In this document: positions 62,054-64,000 of the stretch, in pieces
How positions within the stretch are numbered: position 1 is the stretch's first letter
Layout: each line of letters opens with the position of its first letter
DNA from: Bradyrhizobium sp. CB1650
Lineage (GTDB): Bacteria > Pseudomonadota > Alphaproteobacteria > Rhizobiales > Xanthobacteraceae
Assembly: GCF_029761915.1 (NCBI RefSeq)
Contig: NZ_CP121695.1
Span: 806,001-870,000, forward strand
DNA length: 64,000 nucleotides
Reading direction: 5' to 3'
The notes under the pieces: generated by a model
Databases searched by the model: none
Seen by the model: the letters and a program-made list of their open reading frames with translations, nothing else
Told to the model about the DNA's origin: nothing
Program-made: the position numbers and the translations under genes

Positions 62054-63259
62054 ATGAATATTAAGCTCGCCTTCGCGGCCGCCTGCGCGGCTACATCGCT
62101 GCTCGCATTGCCCGCTTTGGCTGCCGACGAACCCGGCGTGAGCGGGACGGAAATCAAGATCGGCGGGATCTTCCCGTTCAGCGGTCCGGCGTCCCCGATC
62201 GGCCTGGTTGGCAAGGGCGTGGTGGCATATGTGCAGTCGATCAACGATCGGGGTGGCATCAACGGTCGCAAGATCAACTACATCGCGATGGATGATGCCT
62301 ACAGTCCGCCCAAAGCGGTCGAGCAAGCCCGCAAGCTAGTCGAGAGCGACGAAGTATCATTCATCTTCGGCCAGCTCGGCACCCCCGGCAATTCGGCGAC
62401 GGCAAAATACCTGAAAGCCAAGGGCGTCCCGTCGATCGCGATCGTCAGTGGTTCGAGCAAATTCACCGACGTCGCGCAATATCCGCTGACCACGACTGGT
62501 CTCGTCAGCTATCAGACCGAGGGAAGAATCTACGCCAAGTTCCTCGACAAGACGTTGCCCGCAGCAAAATACGCGATTCTTTTCCAGAACGATGACCTCG
62601 GCAAAGATTACGTCAGCGCCTTCAAGTCGTTCCTGAAGGCGGAGTTCGACAGGCGTGTCGTCACCGCGGCCTATGAGGTGACCGAGCCGACCGTGGATTC
62701 CCAGGTCGTCAATCTCAAGAGCTCGGGCGCCGAGGCGCTGTTCATTGCCGGCACGCCGAAATTCGCCGCGCAGGCGATCCGCAAGGCGGCCGAGATCGGC
62801 TGGAAAACCAAGATCATCATCAACTTTCCGTCGGGTTCGATCGGTGGCACGTTGAGGCCTGCCGGACTGGAGAATTCCGTCGGCGTCATCGTCGGGACGA
62901 TCAACAAGGACCCGACGGATGCGAAGTGGAACGACGATGATGGCGTGCGCGGTTACAAGGCGTTCTTTGCAAAATATCTGCCGGGTGCGGACTTCGAAAA
63001 CACCAGCTATCTCACCGGCTACATGCAAGGCATGATCCTTGAACAGATCCTCAAACAGTGCGGGAACGACCTTTCGCGAAAAAACATCCTCAAGCAGGCG
63101 AAGTCGCTGAGCCGGGTCGTGCTCCCCACCGCGTTCCCGGGCATTGAGGTGAATACCAGCGAATCCAGCAACATGGTCTGGAGCCAGATGCAGTTGCAGC
63201 GGTGGACCGGCAGCGCTTGGGAGCCTTTCGGCCCGATACTCGACGCAAGTTCGGAATGA
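62054..63259 (+). CDS. Branched-chain-amino-acid-type ABC transporter binding protein
   Basis: The 401-residue protein has a signal peptide (MNIKLAFAAACAATSLLALPALA) and a LivK/ANF-receptor fold: VSGTEIKIGGIFPFSGPASPIG, INDRGGINGRKINYIAMDDAYSPPKAVEQARKLVE. In Bradyrhizobium such proteins often bind aromatic or organic acids. No permease or ATPase genes are in the window. Predicted periplasmic. It probably supplies the substrate activated by the ligase. Confidence 0.9.
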   Translation: MNIKLAFAAACAATSLLALPALAADEPGVSGTEIKIGGIFPFSGPASPIGLVGKGVVAYVQSINDRGGINGRKINYIAMDDAYSPPKAVEQARKLVESDEVSFIFGQLGTPGNSATAKYLKAKGVPSIAIVSGSSKFTDVAQYPLTTTGLVSYQTEGRIYAKFLDKTLPAAKYAILFQNDDLGKDYVSAFKSFLKAEFDRRVVTAAYEVTEPTVDSQVVNLKSSGAEALFIAGTPKFAAQAIRKAAEIGWKTKIIINFPSGSIGGTLRPAGLENSVGVIVGTINKDPTDAKWNDDDGVRGYKAFFAKYLPGADFENTSYLTGYMQGMILEQILKQCGNDLSRKNILKQAKSLSRVVLPTAFPGIEVNTSESSNMVWSQMQLQRWTGSAWEPFGPILDASSE

Positions 63260-63322
63260 GAGACGCCGTCGGAGCAACATCGAAGCGCCGTCTTGCAGCT
63301 GACATCACCGTGGAGAACGAGC

Positions 63323-64000
63323 ATGACCAAGATCGGTTTTCATCAGTATCCGCCGATGGATCAGGTGATCTTCGGAAAGCCCGCGGCCCAGGCCTTGCGC
63401 GAGGAGGCCGAGCGGCGTGGTGCCCAACGCGTCTTTCTCATCGTCAGTCGAACGCTGAATACGAAAACCGACGAGATCGAGAGGATCCGCAACGCGCTGG
63501 GCAGCAGACATGCCGGCACGTTCGATGGCGTTCCACAGCATACGACGCGAGCGTCGGCGGTGGAGGCAACCGCGCACGCCGCAGAGGCGAAGGCTGACTT
63601 GGTCGTGGCTGTGGGAGGTGGATCGGTCGTCGACGCGGCCAAGATCGTCCTGATGTGCCTTGAACACGGTATCACCGAGGAATCGGGTCTCGACGGATTC
63701 GAGGTGGTGTCCACCCCCGAGGGACCCCGGCCAGGACCATTCCGGGCCCCGAAGGTAAGGATGATTGCGATCCCGAGCACGCTTTCGGGCGGAGAGTATA
63801 ATTCCGGAACGCTCGTCACGGACTCGCGCAGGAAGTTGAAGCAGATCTTCAGCCATCCATTGATGATGCCGCTGTCGATCATCCTGGATCCGGAAATCAC
63901 CCGGCACACCCCGCAGACCTTGTGGCTCGGGTCGGGCACCCGTGCGATGGACCACGGGATCGAAGCGATCTGCTCTCCGAGAGGCAATCCGCTGGTCGAA
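63323..64000 (+). CDS. Iron-containing alcohol dehydrogenase / maleylacetate reductase-like, 3' end outside window
   Basis: From ATG 63323 (GGAG seven bases upstream) 226 codons stay open to the edge. It has QVIFGKPAAQALREEAERRGAQRVFLIVSRTLN, LVVAVGGGSVVDAAKIVLM (nucleotide binding) and AIPSTLSGGEYNSGTLVTD, the iron-ADH pattern nearest maleylacetate reductases. Metal ligands beyond DHGIEAIC lie past the edge. It follows the binding protein by 63 bases. Confidence 0.85.
   Translation, partial: MTKIGFHQYPPMDQVIFGKPAAQALREEAERRGAQRVFLIVSRTLNTKTDEIERIRNALGSRHAGTFDGVPQHTTRASAVEATAHAAEAKADLVVAVGGGSVVDAAKIVLMCLEHGITEESGLDGFEVVSTPEGPRPGPFRAPKVRMIAIPSTLSGGEYNSGTLVTDSRRKLKQIFSHPLMMPLSIILDPEITRHTPQTLWLGSGTRAMDHGIEAICSPRGNPLVE

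Overview
The window looks like accessory DNA from a high-GC alphaproteobacterium, most likely Bradyrhizobium or a close Nitrobacteraceae relative. This is inferred from gene content (aromatic and CoA-ester catabolism, CioAB-type oxidase with a DUF2474 subunit, adenylate cyclase/TPR proteins, a DUF3551-like peptide, an IS1182-family element) and from the 3' end of a tRNA-Ser used as an attachment site. No rRNA or complete tRNA gene is present.

Layout. (1) 2-11842: the 3' part of a giant secreted RTX/VCBS/cadherin-like protein, open at the left edge. (2) 12208-13866: a tyrosine integrase on the minus strand, followed by paired 13-bp-spaced repeats and a 142-bp site that starts with the 3' end of tRNA-Ser (13966-14107). 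The same 142-bp site recurs at 52596-52737. The 38.6 kb between the copies therefore looks like one unit of a tandem array of tRNA-Ser islands, a unit that now lacks its own integrase. (3) 14308-20412: a hydroxyquinol pathway operon (flavin reductase, SnoaL-like protein, FADH2 monooxygenase, maleylacetate reductase, frameshifted hydroxyquinol 1,2-dioxygenase) divergent from a LysR regulator. (4) 20501-42040: a patchwork of intact stress, redox and transport genes (catalase-like, NDH-2, HlyD/MFS pump, CMD protein, 3-hydroxybutyrate dehydrogenase, alpha/beta hydrolase, isochorismatase, CioAB) mixed with many gene fragments. Repeated modules of AraC 3' end, a 20-bp-period direct repeat and a short Tat-like leader ORF are scattered through it. 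(5) 42139-50598: cupin, NAD(P)-binding protein, acetoacetate decarboxylase, patatin, adenylate cyclase/TPR, a shortened AraC protein, and a winged-helix/TPR regulator. (6) 50634-52181: an IS1182-family element. (7) 52182-53640: gene debris including a broken hemA. (8) 53640-64000: an HxlR regulator divergent from a co-directional CoA-thioester degradation operon (HCCA-isomerase-like protein, AMP-ligase, SDR, two acyl-CoA dehydrogenases, thiolase, nitronate monooxygenase-like protein, branched-chain-type ABC binding protein, and an iron-type alcohol dehydrogenase cut by the right edge).

How it works together. The hydroxyquinol operon would hydroxylate a phenolic compound with FADH2, open hydroxyquinol to maleylacetate and reduce that to 3-oxoadipate, but its dioxygenase is frameshifted here. 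3-hydroxybutyrate dehydrogenase plus acetoacetate decarboxylase, with the patatin, form a ketone-body/polyhydroxybutyrate theme. The right-hand operon would activate an organic acid to its CoA ester, oxidise it twice and cleave it thiolytically. The most unusual part of the window is the set of six AraC-tail/direct-repeat/leader modules, which appear to have seeded repeated duplication and decay across the island.
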